Origin: Cololabis saira
Taxonomy: Eukaryota > Chordata > Actinopteri > Beloniformes > Belonidae
Direction: 5' to 3'
Assembly (NCBI RefSeq): GCF_033807715.1
Contig: NC_084592.1
Location: forward strand, 30,321,419-30,385,418
DNA: 64,000 bases
Part shown: one piece after another, positions 47,140 through 59,634 of the stretch
How the letters are laid out: every line of letters begins with the position of its first letter
How positions within the stretch are numbered: position 1 is the first letter of the stretch
The notes under the pieces: generated by a model
Databases searched by the model: none
What the model was told of the DNA's origin: nothing
Seen by the model: only the letters and a program-made list of their open reading frames with translations
Made by a program: the position numbers and the translations under genes

Positions 47140-47207
47140 GCCAGGCTCGAACTCCCAACCACTGGCACCAAAGACCGCAATGATCTGGTCGAGCTATATC
47201 TCAGCTG
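47140..47207 (-). repeat. tRNA-like sequence (SINE-type head)
   Basis: Minus strand: ATAGCTCGACCAGATCA (A-box-like), GCGGTCTTTGGTGCC, GAGTTCGAGCC (B-box-like). Same placement as the copy at 37838. Confidence 0.65.
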
Positions 47208-47413
47208 ATACCTCACTTTGACTTACTGCCTTAGGAGAGACCAAGATAGCGATATAATGTCTGGAACTTTTTTTTCCTAATTTTTTAAATATTTGTGAGG
47301 TATAAATATTAGTAAAACACTACTATTTTATTATTACTTTTTCTGTAACCATTCTACCGAGGTTCTAACCGGGCTGAGCACGGGACTATTTCTAACGTCA
47401 CCACATTACAACA

Positions 47414-47523
47414 GCTGATTGGTCGGGGGGCGGGGCCGTCATCACCCTACTCGCCATTGATTGGTCGGGGGGCGGGGCCGTCATCACCCTACTCGCCACT
47501 GATTGGTCGGGGGGCGGGGCCGG
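47414..47523. repeat. 42-bp CCAAT/GC-box minisatellite, three copies
   Basis: Same unit as at 38.1 kb. The upstream CRE is damaged here (TAACGTCA). Confidence 0.9.
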
Positions 47524-48707
47524 CAGACGTTTGAATCAGGAAGCGGGAGTCAAACCATTAAAAAGTTATAGCAGAAAAAAGGGACAACCAATCAGAAGAA
47601 GGGGCGGGGCTAATTAAGGCCAACGAAGCTTAAGGACTCATTACAGAGTCCCATGACACCACCCACAACTTCCTATGTCAAACCATTCAAAAGTTATGGC
47701 AGATAAAAGTATTCTAGGGGGCGCTGTTGAGCCGTTAGGCCACGCCCATTAATGCAAACCATGAAATATCAAATGTATCACCAAGTCTGACTTGCATGCA
47801 AAATTTGATGACTTTTGGAGAACTATCAAATATGGACCAATCAGATGAAGGGGGGGCGCGCCTTTTGGCGTCTAGCGTCGCCACGGTAACACTTTTGAAA
47901 GAGAAAAGTAATGCGTGTAGTCCCAGGATGGAGACGCAAATTTTGATGTATAACACACCTGGGTGCACATTACGGTTCGGGCCGTATTAATTGCCGAAGG
48001 AATGGCATATATTGCTCCAAAATTACACGATTAATTCAGAATGTTCAAAATGGCCGACTTCCTGTTCGGTTTCGGCCATGGCGCCAAGAGACTTTTCTTT
48101 AAGTTGCGAGATGATACAGCTGTGTACCGATTTTCGTTCATGTACGTCAAAGCGTATTATGGGGCTTGAGGCGCAAAGTTTTTTCGGTCTGAACCAATCA
48201 GATGATGGGTGGGCGCGCTTTTTGGCGTCTAGCGTCGCCACGGTAACGCTTTTGAGAGAGAAAAGTAATGCGTGGTGTCGGAGGATGGAGACGCACATTT
48301 TGATGTATAACACACCTGGGTGCTCGTTACGGTTCGGGCCGTATTAACTGCCGAAGGAATGGCATAAATTTCGCCAAAATGACACGACTAATTCAAAATG
48401 GCCGACATCCTGTTCGGTTTCGGGCATGACGCCAAGAGACTTTTCTTTAAGTTACGTCATGATACAGGCGTGTACCGATTTTCGTGCATGTACGTCAAAC
48501 CGTATCGTGGGGCTTGAGGCACAAAGTTTTCAAGGGGGCGCTGTTGAGCCATTTTGCCACGCCCATTAATGCAAACCATTAAATATCAAATTTTTCGCCA
48601 GGCCTGGCTTGGGTGCAAAATTTGGTGACTTTTTGGGCACGTTTAGGGGGGCAAAAAGGCCCTCCTTTCGTCAGAAAAATAATAAGAATAATAAAAAAAA
48701 TACAAAT

Positions 48708-48760
48708 AATTCCTACAGATACAATAGGGCCTTCGCACTGAAGGTGCTCGGGCCCTAATA
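48708..48760 (+). repeat. One hairpin module at end of unit 6
   Basis: Same module with CACTGAAGGTGC, followed by TAATAATTAAAGC. Confidence 0.85.
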
Positions 48761-49758
48761 ATTAAAGCTGCAAGCAGCGATGAACGGGCCCTCGCACTCA
48801 CGGCCACCGCCCCCCATAAGTATCAGAAATGACACCACCCACGACTTCCTATGTCAAACCATTGAAAAGTTATAGCAGAAAAAAGGGACAACCAATCAGA
48901 AGAAGGGGCGGGGCTAATTCAGGCCAATGAAGGGCAAGGACTCCATACAGAGTCTGATGACACCACCCACGACTCTCCATGTCAAACCATTCAAAAGTTA
49001 TAGCAGGAAATAGGGACAACCAATCAAAAGAAGGGGCGGGGCTAATTTTCACCAATTATGGTCAAGGACTCAATACCGAGTCCCATGACACCACCCATGA
49101 CTCTTTATGTCAAACCATTCAAAAGTTATGGCAGAGAAAAGTTTTCCGGGGGGTGCTGTTGAACCATTTTGCCACGCCCATTAATGCAAACCATGAAATA
49201 TCAAATTTATCACCAGGCCTGGCTTGCATGCAAAATTTGGTGACTTTTGGAGAACTATCAAATATGGACCAATCAGATTAAGGGGGCACGCTTTTTGGCG
49301 TCTAGCATCGCCACGGTAACACTTTTGAAAGAGAAAAGTAATGCGCGTAGTCGCAAGATGGAGACGCACATTTTGAGGTATAAGTCACCTGGATGCACGT
49401 TACGGTTCGGGCCGTATTAATTGCCGAAGGAATGGCATTAATTGCGCCAAAATTACACAATTAATTCAAAATGGCCGACTTCCTGTTCAATTTCGGCCAT
49501 GGCGCCAAGAGACTTTTCTTTAAGTTGCGACATGATACAGGTGTGTACCGATTTTCGTTCATGTACGTCAAACCGTATTATGGGGCTTGAGGCTCAAAGT
49601 TTTTTCCCTCTGAACCAATCAGATGAAGGGTGGGCGCACTTTTTGGTGTCTAGCGTTGCCGCGGTAACGCTTTTAAATGAGAAAAGTAATGTGCGTCGTT
49701 GCAGGACAGGGACGCACATATTGATGTAGGAAAAAAAAAAATTGCTGACAAAAAAGTC

Positions 49759-49831
49759 TGATACTGCGGGAATCGAACTCTGATCTCTGACTCCAAAGAC
49801 GGGAACACTCTGGCTGAGCTAAGACTCAGCT
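49759..49831 (-). repeat. tRNA-like sequence, best A and B boxes
   Basis: Minus strand: TTAGCTCAGCCAGAGTG and GAGTTCGATTCCCGC are close to the canonical internal RNA polymerase III promoter boxes. The body differs from the 37.8/47.1/61.4 kb copies except for CGTCTTTGG. Confidence 0.7.
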
Positions 49832-50028
49832 TCTCATTTCTATTTGACCTACTCACTTAAGAGAGACCAACATATCGATATTTAGTGATGTAAGTCTGGA
49901 GCTGTTTTTTCTAATGTTTTTAAATATTTGTAAGTTATAAATATTAGTAAAACCCTACTATTTTAATTATTACTTTTTCTGTAACCATTCTGCCAAGGTT
50001 GTAACCGGGCTGAGCTGGGAATATTTCT

Positions 50029-50205
50029 GACGTCACCACATTACAGGGAGCTGATTGGTCAGGGGGGCGGGGCCGTCATCACCCTACTCGCCACTGATTG
50101 GTCGGGGGGCGGGGCCGTCATCACCCTACTCGCCACCGATTGGTCGGGGGGCGGGGCCGTCATCACCCTACTCGCCACCGATTGGTCGGGGGGCGGGGCC
50201 GGCAG
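50029..50205. repeat. CRE plus 42-bp minisatellite, four copies
   Basis: TGACGTCA near 50029, then four copies. It is followed by GCAGACGTTTGAATCAGGAA and GCGCGAGAGCGACTGGCGG, which match the element at 11.5 kb in reverse. Confidence 0.9.
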
Positions 50206-52761
50206 ACGTTTGAATCAGGAAGCGGGAGTCAGCGCGAGAGCGACTGGCGGCTCGTGGCGATTTTATTATAAAAAAGGGACAACCAATCAGAAGAAGGGGC
50301 GGGGCTAATTCAGGCCAAAGAAGCTCAAGGACTCATTGCAGAGTCCCTTGACACCACCTACGACTTCCTATGTCAAACCATTCAAAAGTTATGGCAGAGA
50401 AAAGTATTCAAGGTGGCGCTGTTGAGCCGTTAGGCCACGCCCATTAATGCAAACCATGAAATATCAAATGTATCGCCAGGCCTGGCTTGGTGCAAAATTT
50501 GGTGACTTTTGGAGAACTATCAAATATGGACCAATCACATGAAGGGGGGGGCGCGCCTTTTGGCGTCTAGCGTCGCCACGGTAACACTTTTGAAAGAGAA
50601 AAGTAATGCGTGGTGTCGCAGGATGTAGACGCACATTTTGATGTATAACACACCTGGGTGCACGATACGGTTCGGGCTGAATTAACTCTCGAAGGAATGG
50701 CATAAATTTCGCCAAAATGACACAATTTATTCAAAATGGCCGACATCCTGTTCGGTTTTGGCCATGGCTCCAAGAGACTTTTCTTTAAGTTGTGCCATGA
50801 TACAGGTGTGTAGCGATTTTCGTGCATGTACGTCAAACCGTATTGTGGGGCTTGAGGCACAAAGTTTTCCGGGGGGCGCTGTTGAGCCATTTTGCCACGC
50901 CCATTAATGCAAACCATGAAATATCAAATTTATCACCAGGCCTGGCTTGCATGCCAAATTTGGTGCCTTTTGGGGAACTATCAAATATGGACCAATCAGA
51001 TGAAGGGGGGGTGCGCTTGTTGGCGTCTAGCGTCGCCACGGTAACACTTTCGAAAGAGAAAAGTAATGCGTGTAGTCGCAGGATGGAGACGCACATTTTG
51101 ATGTATAACACATCTGGGTTCACGATACGGTTCGGGCTGAATTAACTCTCGAAGAATGGCATATATTGCTCCAAAATTACGCAATTAATTCAGAATGTTC
51201 AAAATGGCCGACTTCCTGTTCGATTTCGGCCATGGCGCCAAGAGACTTTTCTTTTAGTTGCGACATGATACAGGAGTGTACCAATTTTCGTTCATGTACG
51301 TCAAACCGTATTATGGGGCTTGAGGCGCAAAGTTTTTTCTGTCTGAACCAACCAGATGAAGGGTGGGCGCGCTTTTTGGCGTCTAGCGTCGCCACGGTAA
51401 CGCTTTTGAAAGAGAAAAGTAATGCGTGTGGTCGCAGGAGGGAGACGCACATTTTGATGTATAATACACCTGGGTGCACGTTACGGTTCGGGCTGAATTA
51501 ACTGCCGAAGGAATGGCATAAATTGCGCCAAAGTGACACGATTAATTCAAAATGGCCGACTTCCTGTTCGGTTTCGGGCATGACGGCAAGAGACTTTTCT
51601 TTAAGTTGTCCCATGATACAGGTGTGTACCGATTTTCGTGCATGTACGTCAAACCGTATCGTGGGGCTTGAGGCACAAAGTTTTCAAGGGGGCGCTGTTG
51701 AGCCATTTTGCCACGCCCATTAATGCAAACCATTAAATATCAAATTTTTCGCCAGGCCTGACTTGGGTGCAAAATTTGGTGACTTTTTGGGCATGTTAAG
51801 GGGGGCAAAAAGGCCATCACTTTGTCAGAAGAAAAATAATAATAATAATTAAAGCTGCAAGCAGCGATGAACGGGCCCTCGCACTCACGGCCACCGCCCC
51901 CCATAAGCATATCAGAAACGACACCACCCACGACTCCCTATGTCAAACCATTCAAAAGTTATAGCAGAAAAAAGGGACAACCAATCAGAAGAAGGGGTGG
52001 GGCTAATTCAGGCCAATGAAGGTCAAGGACTCCATACAGAATCTGATGACACCACCCACGACTCTCTATGTCAAACCATTCCAAAGTTATAGCAGAAAAT
52101 CGGGACAACCAATCAGAAGAAGGGGCGGGGCTAATTAAGGCTAACAAAGCTTAAGGACTCATTACAGAGTCCCATGACACCACCCACGACTTCCTATGTC
52201 AAACCATTAAAAAGTTATAGCAGAAAAAAGGGACAACCAATCAGAAGAAGGGGGGGGGCTAATTCAGGCCAATGAAGGTCAAGGACTCCTTAAAGAATCT
52301 TATGACACCACCCATGACTCTCTATGTAAACCATTCCAAAGTTATAGCAGAAAATCGGGACAACCAATCAGAAGAAGGGGCGGGGCTAATTTGCACCAAT
52401 TATGGTCAAGGACTCAATACCGAGTCCGATGACACCACCCATGACTCTCTATGTCAAACCATTCAAAAGTTATAGCAGAAAAAAGTATTCTAGGGGGCGC
52501 CGTTGAGCCATTAGGCCACGCCCATTCATGCAAACCATGAAATATCAAATTTATCCCCAGGCCTGGCTTGGTGCAAAATTTGGTGACTTTTGGAGAACTA
52601 TCAAATATGGACCAATCAGATGAAGGGGGCGCACTTTTTGGCGTCGAGTGTTGCCACGTTAACGCTTTTGAATGAGAAAAGTAATGCGCGTCGTCGCAGG
52701 AAGGAGACGCACATGTTGATGTAAAAAAAAAACACACAAATTGCTGACAACAATCTTTGCA

Positions 52762-52830
52762 TTGAGCTGGGATCGATCCCACGATCTCCCACACGAAAGA
52801 CGGTGACATTACCGCTGAGCCACGAATCAA
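52762..52830 (-). repeat. tRNA-like sequence with good T-arm
   Basis: Minus strand: GTGGCTCAGCGGTAATG, CCGTCTTTCG and a T-arm TGGGATCGATCCCA. TTGA and TCAA at the ends could pair as part of an acceptor stem. Its body is clearly different from the other copies. Confidence 0.65.
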
Positions 52831-53886
52831 CTTGGCCATTTTCTGACTGACTGACTTAGGAGATACCAACACAGCGATATAATCTGAGTCCCGAATTGTT
52901 TTTTCGTAATTTTTTAAATATTTGTAAGATATAAATATTAGTAAAACCCCACTATTTGTTCTTTTGTGAATAGCATGTTCCAGTCTTTACTTCCTAGACA
53001 CACACACTGCATGGAAGGGAGCGTTTGATTTATTGTTCACGTAACATTACTTTTATTTTTTCACAACCAAACCACGCACTTTATTTATGTCATTTGCACC
53101 GGGCAAGGACAAAAAATAAATGATTCCACCAAAATTCCAGAGATCTTTGTGGTTGGCTGACACATTACCAGCATATTTCAAATATGTCAAACCATTCAAA
53201 AGTTATAGTCAGAAAATATGGACAACCAATCAGAAGAAGGGGCGGGGCTAATTCAGGCCAACGAAGCTTAAGAACTCATTACAGAGTCCCATGACACAAC
53301 CCACGACTTCTTATGTCAACCCATTCAAAAGTTATAGCAGAAAAAAGGGACAACCAATCAGAAGAAGGGGCGGGGCTAATTCAGGCCAATGAAGGTCAAG
53401 GACTCCATAAAGAATCTGATGACACCACCCACGACTCTCTGTGTCAAACCATTCAAAAGTTATAGCAGAAAATCGGGACAACCAATCAGAAGAAGGGGCG
53501 GGGCTAATTAAGGCCAACGAAGCTTAAGGACTCATTACAGAGTCCCATGACACCACCCACAACTTCCTATGTCAAACCATTCAAAAGTTATGGCAGATAA
53601 AAGTATTCTAGGGGGCGCTGTTGAGCCTTTAGGCCACGCCCATTAATGCAAACCATGAAATATCAAATGTATCGCCAGGCCTGGCTTGCATGCCAAATTT
53701 GGTGCCTTTTGGGGACTATCAAATATGGACCGATCAGATGAAGGGGAGGCGCGCTTTTTCGCGTCTAGCGTCGCCACGGTAACACTTTTGAAAGAGAAAA
53801 GTAATGTGCGTCGTCGCAGGACAGAGACGCACATGTTGATGTAAAAAAAAAAAAAAAAAAATTGCTGACAAAAATTTCGGCATTTA

Positions 53887-53953
53887 GCCAGCCTCGAACT
53901 CCCGACCTCTGGCACCAAAGACGGATATGCTCTGGGTGAGCTATGTCTCAGCC
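53887..53953 (-). repeat. tRNA-like sequence (SINE-type head)
   Basis: Minus strand: ATAGCTCACCCAGAGCA forms a D-arm (GCTC/GAGC), followed by CCGTCTTTGGTGCC and GAGTTCGAGGC. Confidence 0.65.
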
Positions 53954-54140
53954 ATTCCTTTCGCTTTGACTTACTGGCTTAGGAGAGACCAACATAGCAA
54001 TAATATGTCTGGAACTTTTTTTCCTAATTTTTTGAAAATTTGTAAGGTATAAATATTAGTAAAACACTACTATTTTATTTATTACTCTTTCTGTAACCAT
54101 TCCACCGAGGTTCTAACCGGGCTGAGCACGGGACTATTTC

Positions 54141-54272
54141 TGACGTCACCACATTACAACAGCTGATCGGTCGGGGGGCGGGGCCGTCATCACCCTACTC
54201 GCCACTGATTGGTCGGGGGGCGGGGCCGTCATCACCCTACTCGCCACTGATTGGTCGGGGGGCGGGGCCGGC
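54141..54272. repeat. CRE plus 42-bp minisatellite, three copies
   Basis: Same structure as at 38.1 kb, including GATCGG in the first copy. Confidence 0.9.
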
Positions 54273-55901
54273 AGACGTTTGAATCAGGAAGCGGGAGTCA
54301 AACCATTAAAAAGTTATAGCAGAAAAAAGGGACAACCAATCAGAAGAAGGGGCGGGGCTAATTAAGGCCAACGAAGCTTAAGGACTCATTACAGAGTCCC
54401 ATGACACCCCCCACAACTTCCTATGTCAAACCATTCAAAAGTTATGGCAGATAAAAGTATTCTAGGGGGCGCTGTTGAGCCGTTAGGCCACGCCCATTAA
54501 TGCAAACCATGAAATATCAAATTTATCGCCAAGTCTGGCTTGCATGCAAAATTTGGTGACTTTTGGAGAACTATCAAATATGGACCAATCACATGAAGGG
54601 GGGGGCGCGCCTTTTGGCGTCTAGCGTCGCCACGGTAACACTTTTGAAAGAGAAAAGTAATGCGTGGTGTCGCAGGATGAAGACGCACATTTTGATATAT
54701 AACACACCTGGGTGCACGTTACGGTTCGGGCTGAATTAACTGCCGAAGGAATGACATAAATTTCGCCAAAATGACACAATTTATTCGAAATGGCCGACAT
54801 CCTGTTCGGTTTCGGCCATGGCTCCAAGAGACTTTTCTTTAAGTTGTGCCATGATACAGGTGTGTAGCGATTTTCGTGCATGTACGTCAAACCGTATTGT
54901 GGGGCTTGAGGCACAAAGTTTTCAGGGGGGCGCTGTTGAGCCATTTTGCCACGCCCATTAATGCAAACCATGAAATATCAAATTTATCGCCAGGCCTGAC
55001 TTGCATGCCAAATTTGGTGCCTTTTGGGGAACTATCAAATATGGACCAATCAGATGAAGGGGGGGTGCGCTTGTTGGCGTCTAGCGTCGCCACGGTAACA
55101 CTTTCGAAAGAGAAAAGTAATGCGTGTAGTCGCAGGATGGAGACACATATTTTGATGTATAACACATCTGGGTTCACGATACGGTTCGGGCTGAATTAAC
55201 TCTCGAAGGAATGGCTCATATTGCTCCAAAATTACGCGATTAATTCAGAATGTTCAAAATGGCCGACTTCCTGTTCGGTTTCGGCCATGGCGCCAAGAGA
55301 CTTTTCTTTAAGTTGCGACATGATACAGGTGTGTACCGATTTTCGTTCATGTACGTCAAAGCGTATTATGGGGCTTGAGGCGCAAAGTTTTTTCTGTCTG
55401 AACCAATCAGATGAAGGGTGGGCACGCTTTTTGGCGTCTAGCGTCGCCACGGTAACGCTTTTGAAAGAGAAAAGTAATGCGTGGTGTCGGAGGATGGAGA
55501 CGCACATTTTGATGTATAACACACCTGGGTCCACGTTACGGTTCGGGCTGAATTAACTTTGGAAGGAATGGCATAAATTTCGCCAAAATGACACGACTAA
55601 TTCAAAATGGCCGACTTCCTGTTCGGTTTCGGGCATGACGCCAAGAGACTTTTCTTTCAGTTGCGCCATGATACAGGTGTGTACCGATCTTCGTGCATGT
55701 ACGTCAAACCGTATCGTGGGGCTTGAGGCACAAAGTTTTCAAGGGGGCGCTGTTGAGCCATTTTGCTACGCCCATTAATGCAAACAATTAAATATCAAAT
55801 TTTTCGCCAGGCCTGACTTGGGTGCAAAATTTGGTGACTTTTTGGGCATGTTAAGGGGGGCAAAAAGGCCATCACTTTGTCAGAAGAAAAATAATAATAA
55901 T

Positions 55902-58163
55902 AATTAAAGCTGCAAGCAGCAATGAACGGGCCCTCGCACTCACGGCCACCGCCCCCCATAAGCATATCAGAAATGACACCACCCACGACTTCCTATGTCA
56001 AACCATTCAAAAGTTATAGCAGAAAAAAGGGACAACCAATCAGAAGAAGGGGCGGGGCTAATTCAGGCCAATGAAGGTCAAGGACTCCATACAGAATCTG
56101 ATGACACCACCCACGACTCTCTATGTCAAACCATTCCAAAGTTATAGCAGAAAATCGGGACAACCAATCAAAAGAAGGGGCGGGGCTAATTAAGGCCAAC
56201 GAAGCTTAAGAACTCATTACAGAGTCCCATGACACCACCCACGACTTCCTATGTCAAACTATTCAAAAGTTAAAGCAGAAAAAAGGGACAACCAATCAGA
56301 AGAAGGGGCGGGGCTAATTCAGGCCAATGAAGGTCAAGGACTCCATAAAGAATCTGATTACACCACCCAGGACTCTCTATGTCGAACCATTCCAATGTTA
56401 TAGCAGAAAATCGGGACAACCAATCAGAAGAAGGGGCGGGGCTAATTAAGGCCAATGAAGCTTAAGGACTCATTACAGAGTCCCATGACACCACCCACAA
56501 CTTCCTATGTCAAACCATTCAAAAGTTATGGCAGAGAATAGTATTCTAGGGGGCGCTGTTGAGCCGTTAGGCCACGCCCATTAATGCAAACCATGAAATA
56601 TCAAATTTATCACCAGGTCTGGCTTGCATGCAAAATTTGGTGACTTTTGGAGAACTATCAAATATGGACCAATCACATGGAGGGGGGGGCGCACCTTTTG
56701 GCGTCTAGCGTCGCCACGGTAACACTTTTGAAAGAGAAAAGTAATGCGTGGTGTCGCAGGATGTAGACGCACATTTTGATGTATAACACACCTGGGTGCA
56801 CGTTACGATTCGGGCTGAATTAACTGCCGAAGGAATGGAATAAATTTCGCCAAAATGACACAATTTATTCAAAATGGCCGACATCCTGTTCGGTTTCGGC
56901 CATGGCTCCAAGAGACTTTTCTTTAAGTTGTGCCATGATACAGGTGTGTAGCGATTTTCGTGCATGTACGTCAAACCGTATTGTGGGGCTTGAGGGCCAA
57001 AGTTTTCCGGGGGGCGCTGTTGAGCCATTTTGCCACGCCCATTAATGCAAACCATGAAATATGAAATTTATCGCCAGGCCTGGCTTGCATGCCAAATTTG
57101 GTGCATTTTGGGGAACTATCAAATATGGACCAATCAGATGAAGGGGGGGGTGCGCTTGTTGGCGTCTAGCGTCGCCACGGTAACACTTTTGAAAGAGAAA
57201 AGTAATGCGTGTAGTCGCAGGATGGAGACGCACATTTTGATGTATAACACATCTGGGTTCACGATACGGTTCGGGCTGAATTAACTCTCAAAGGAATGGC
57301 ATATATTGCTCCAAAATTACGCAATTAATTCAGAATGTTCAAAATGGCTGACTTCCTGTTCGGTTTCTGCCATGGCGCCAAGAGACTTTTCTTTTAGTTG
57401 CTACATGATACAGGAGTGTACCAATTTACGTTCATGTATGTCAAACCGTATTATGGGGCTTGAGGCGCAAAATTTTCTCTGTCTGAACCAACCAGATGAA
57501 GGGTGGGCGCGCTTTTTGGCGTCTAGCGTCGCCGCGGTAACGCTTTTGAAAGAGAAAAGTAATGCGTGGTGTCGCAGGATGGAGACGCACATTTTTATGT
57601 ATAACACACCTGGGTGCACGTTACGGTTCGGGCTGAATTAACTGCCGAAGGAATGGCATAAATTTTGCTAAAATGACACGATTAATTCAAAATGGCCGAC
57701 ATCCTGTTCGGTTTCGGGCATGACCCCAAGAGACTTTTGTTTAAGTTGTCCCATGATACAGGTGTGTACCGATTTTCGTGCATGTACGACAAACCGTATC
57801 GTGGGGCTTGAGGCACAAAGTTTTCAAGGGGGCGCTGTTGAGCCATTTTGCCACGCCCATTAATGCAAACCTTTAAATATCAAATTTTTCGCCAGGCCTG
57901 ACTAGGGTGCAAAATTTGGTGACTTTTTGGGAATGTTAAGGGGGGCAAAAAGGCCTTCACTTTGTCAGGAAAATAATAATAATAATAAAAATTCCTGCAA
58001 ATACAATAGGGCCTTCGCACTGAAGGTGCTCGGGCCCTAATAATAAAAATTCCTGCAAATACAATAGGGCCTTCGCACTGAAGGTGCTCGGGCCCTAATA
58101 ATAATAATAATAAAAATTCCTGCAAATACAATAGGGCCTTCGCACTGCAAGTGCTCGGGCCCT
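55902..58163 (+). repeat. Array unit 9
   Basis: Four subrepeats, cores near 56712, 57170 and 57530, and three tandem hairpin modules at the end. Confidence 0.85.
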
Positions 58164-58166
58164 AAT
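57990..58166 (+). repeat. Three hairpin modules at end of unit 9
   Basis: Three tandem copies separated by (AAT)n/(AATAAAA) spacers. The last has the GCAAGTGC variant and leads into unit 10. Confidence 0.9.
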
Positions 58167-59634
58167 TAAAGCTGCAAGCAGCGATGAACGGGCCCTCGCA
58201 CTCACGGCCACCGCCCCCATAAGCATATCAGAAATGACACCACCCACGACTTCCTATGTCAAACCATTCAAAAGTTATAGCAGAAAATCGGACAACCTAT
58301 CAGAAGAAGGGACGGGGCTAATTCGCACCAATGAAGGTCAAGGACTCATTACAGAGTCCGATGACACCACCCACGACTCTCTATGTCAAACCATTCCAAA
58401 GTTATAGCAGAAAATCGGGACAACCAATCAGAAGAAGGGGCGAGGCTAATTCAGGCCAAAGAAGCTCAAGGACTCATTAAAGATTCCCATGACACCACCC
58501 ACAACTTCCTATGTCAAACCATTCAAAAGTTATGGCAGATAAAAGTATTCTAGGGGCCGCTGTTGAGCCGTTAGGCCACGCCCATTAATGCAAACCATGG
58601 AATATCAAATTTATCGCCAAGTCTGGCTTGCATGCAAAATTTGGTGACTTTTGGAGAACTATCAAATATGGACCAATCACATGAAGAGGGGGTGCGCCTT
58701 TTGGGATCTAGCGTCGCCACGGTAACACTTTTGAAAGAGAAAAGTAATGCGTGGTGTCGCAGGATGTAGACGCACATTTTGATGTATAACACACCTGGGT
58801 GCACGTTACGGTTCGGGCTGAAACTGCCGAAGGAATGGCATAAATTTCGCCAAAATGACACAATTTATTCAAAATGGCCGATATCCTGTTCGGTTTCGGC
58901 CATGGCTCCAAGAGACTTTTCTTTAAGTTGTGCCATGATACAGGTGTGTAGCGATTTTCGTGCATGTACGTCAAACCGTATTGTGGGGCTTGAGGCACAA
59001 AGTTTTCCGGGGGGCGCTGTTGAGCCATTTTGCCACGCCCATTAATGCAAACCATGAAATATCAAATTTATCGCCAGGCCTGGCTTGCATGCCAAATTTG
59101 GTGCCTTTTGGGGAACTATCAAATATGGACCAATCAGATGAAGGGGGGGTGCGCTTGTTGGCGTCTAGCGTCGCCACGGTAACACCTTTGAAAGAGAAAA
59201 GTAATGCGTGTAGTCGCAGGATGGAGACGCACATTTTGATGTATAACACATCTGGGTTCACGATACGGTTCGGGCTGAATTAACTGCCGAAGGAATGGCA
59301 TAAATTGCGCCAAAGTGACACGATTAATTCAAAATGGCCGACTTCCTGTTCGGTTTCGGCCATGTCGCCAAGAGACTTTTCTTTAAGTTGTGTACTGATA
59401 CAGGTGTGTACCGATTTTCGTGCATGTACGTCAAACCGTATCGTGGGGCTTGAGGCACAAAGTTTTCAAGGGGGCGCTGTTGAGCCATTTTACCACGCCC
59501 ATTAATGCAAACCATTAAATATCAAATTTTTCGCCAGGCCTGACTTGGGTGCAAAATTTGGTGACTTTTTGGGCACGTTTAGGGGGGCAAAAAGGCCATC
59601 ACTTTGTCAGAAGAAAAAAAAAAATAATAATAAT
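58164..59634 (+). repeat. Array unit 10
   Basis: Two degenerate-GC-box subrepeats (GGGACGGGG, GGGGCGAGG), cores near 58715 and 59170, and an A-rich/(AAT)n end. Confidence 0.85.

Larger units (their letters stand above)
46616..48759 (+). repeat. Array unit 6
   Basis: Two subrepeats, a core near 47040 cut by a tRNA-like/minisatellite cassette (47110-47550), another subrepeat, cores near 47880 and 48235, and one hairpin module. Confidence 0.85.
48760..51846 (+). repeat. Array unit 7, containing the subfamily switch
   Basis: Cores near 49310 and 49660, a cassette at 49730-50260 with four minisatellite copies, then cores near 50575, 51035 and 51388. Sequence before 49.5 kb has CGGGCCGTATT; after 50.6 kb it has CGGGCTGAATT. 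Confidence 0.85.
51847..55901 (+). repeat. Array unit 8, longest, two cassettes
   Basis: Five subrepeats, then a cassette with a tRNA-like head (52762) but no minisatellite. In its place is a segment not seen elsewhere (about 52950-53180). More subrepeats, a second full cassette (53850-54300), and cores near 54630, 55087 and 55445. Confidence 0.85.
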
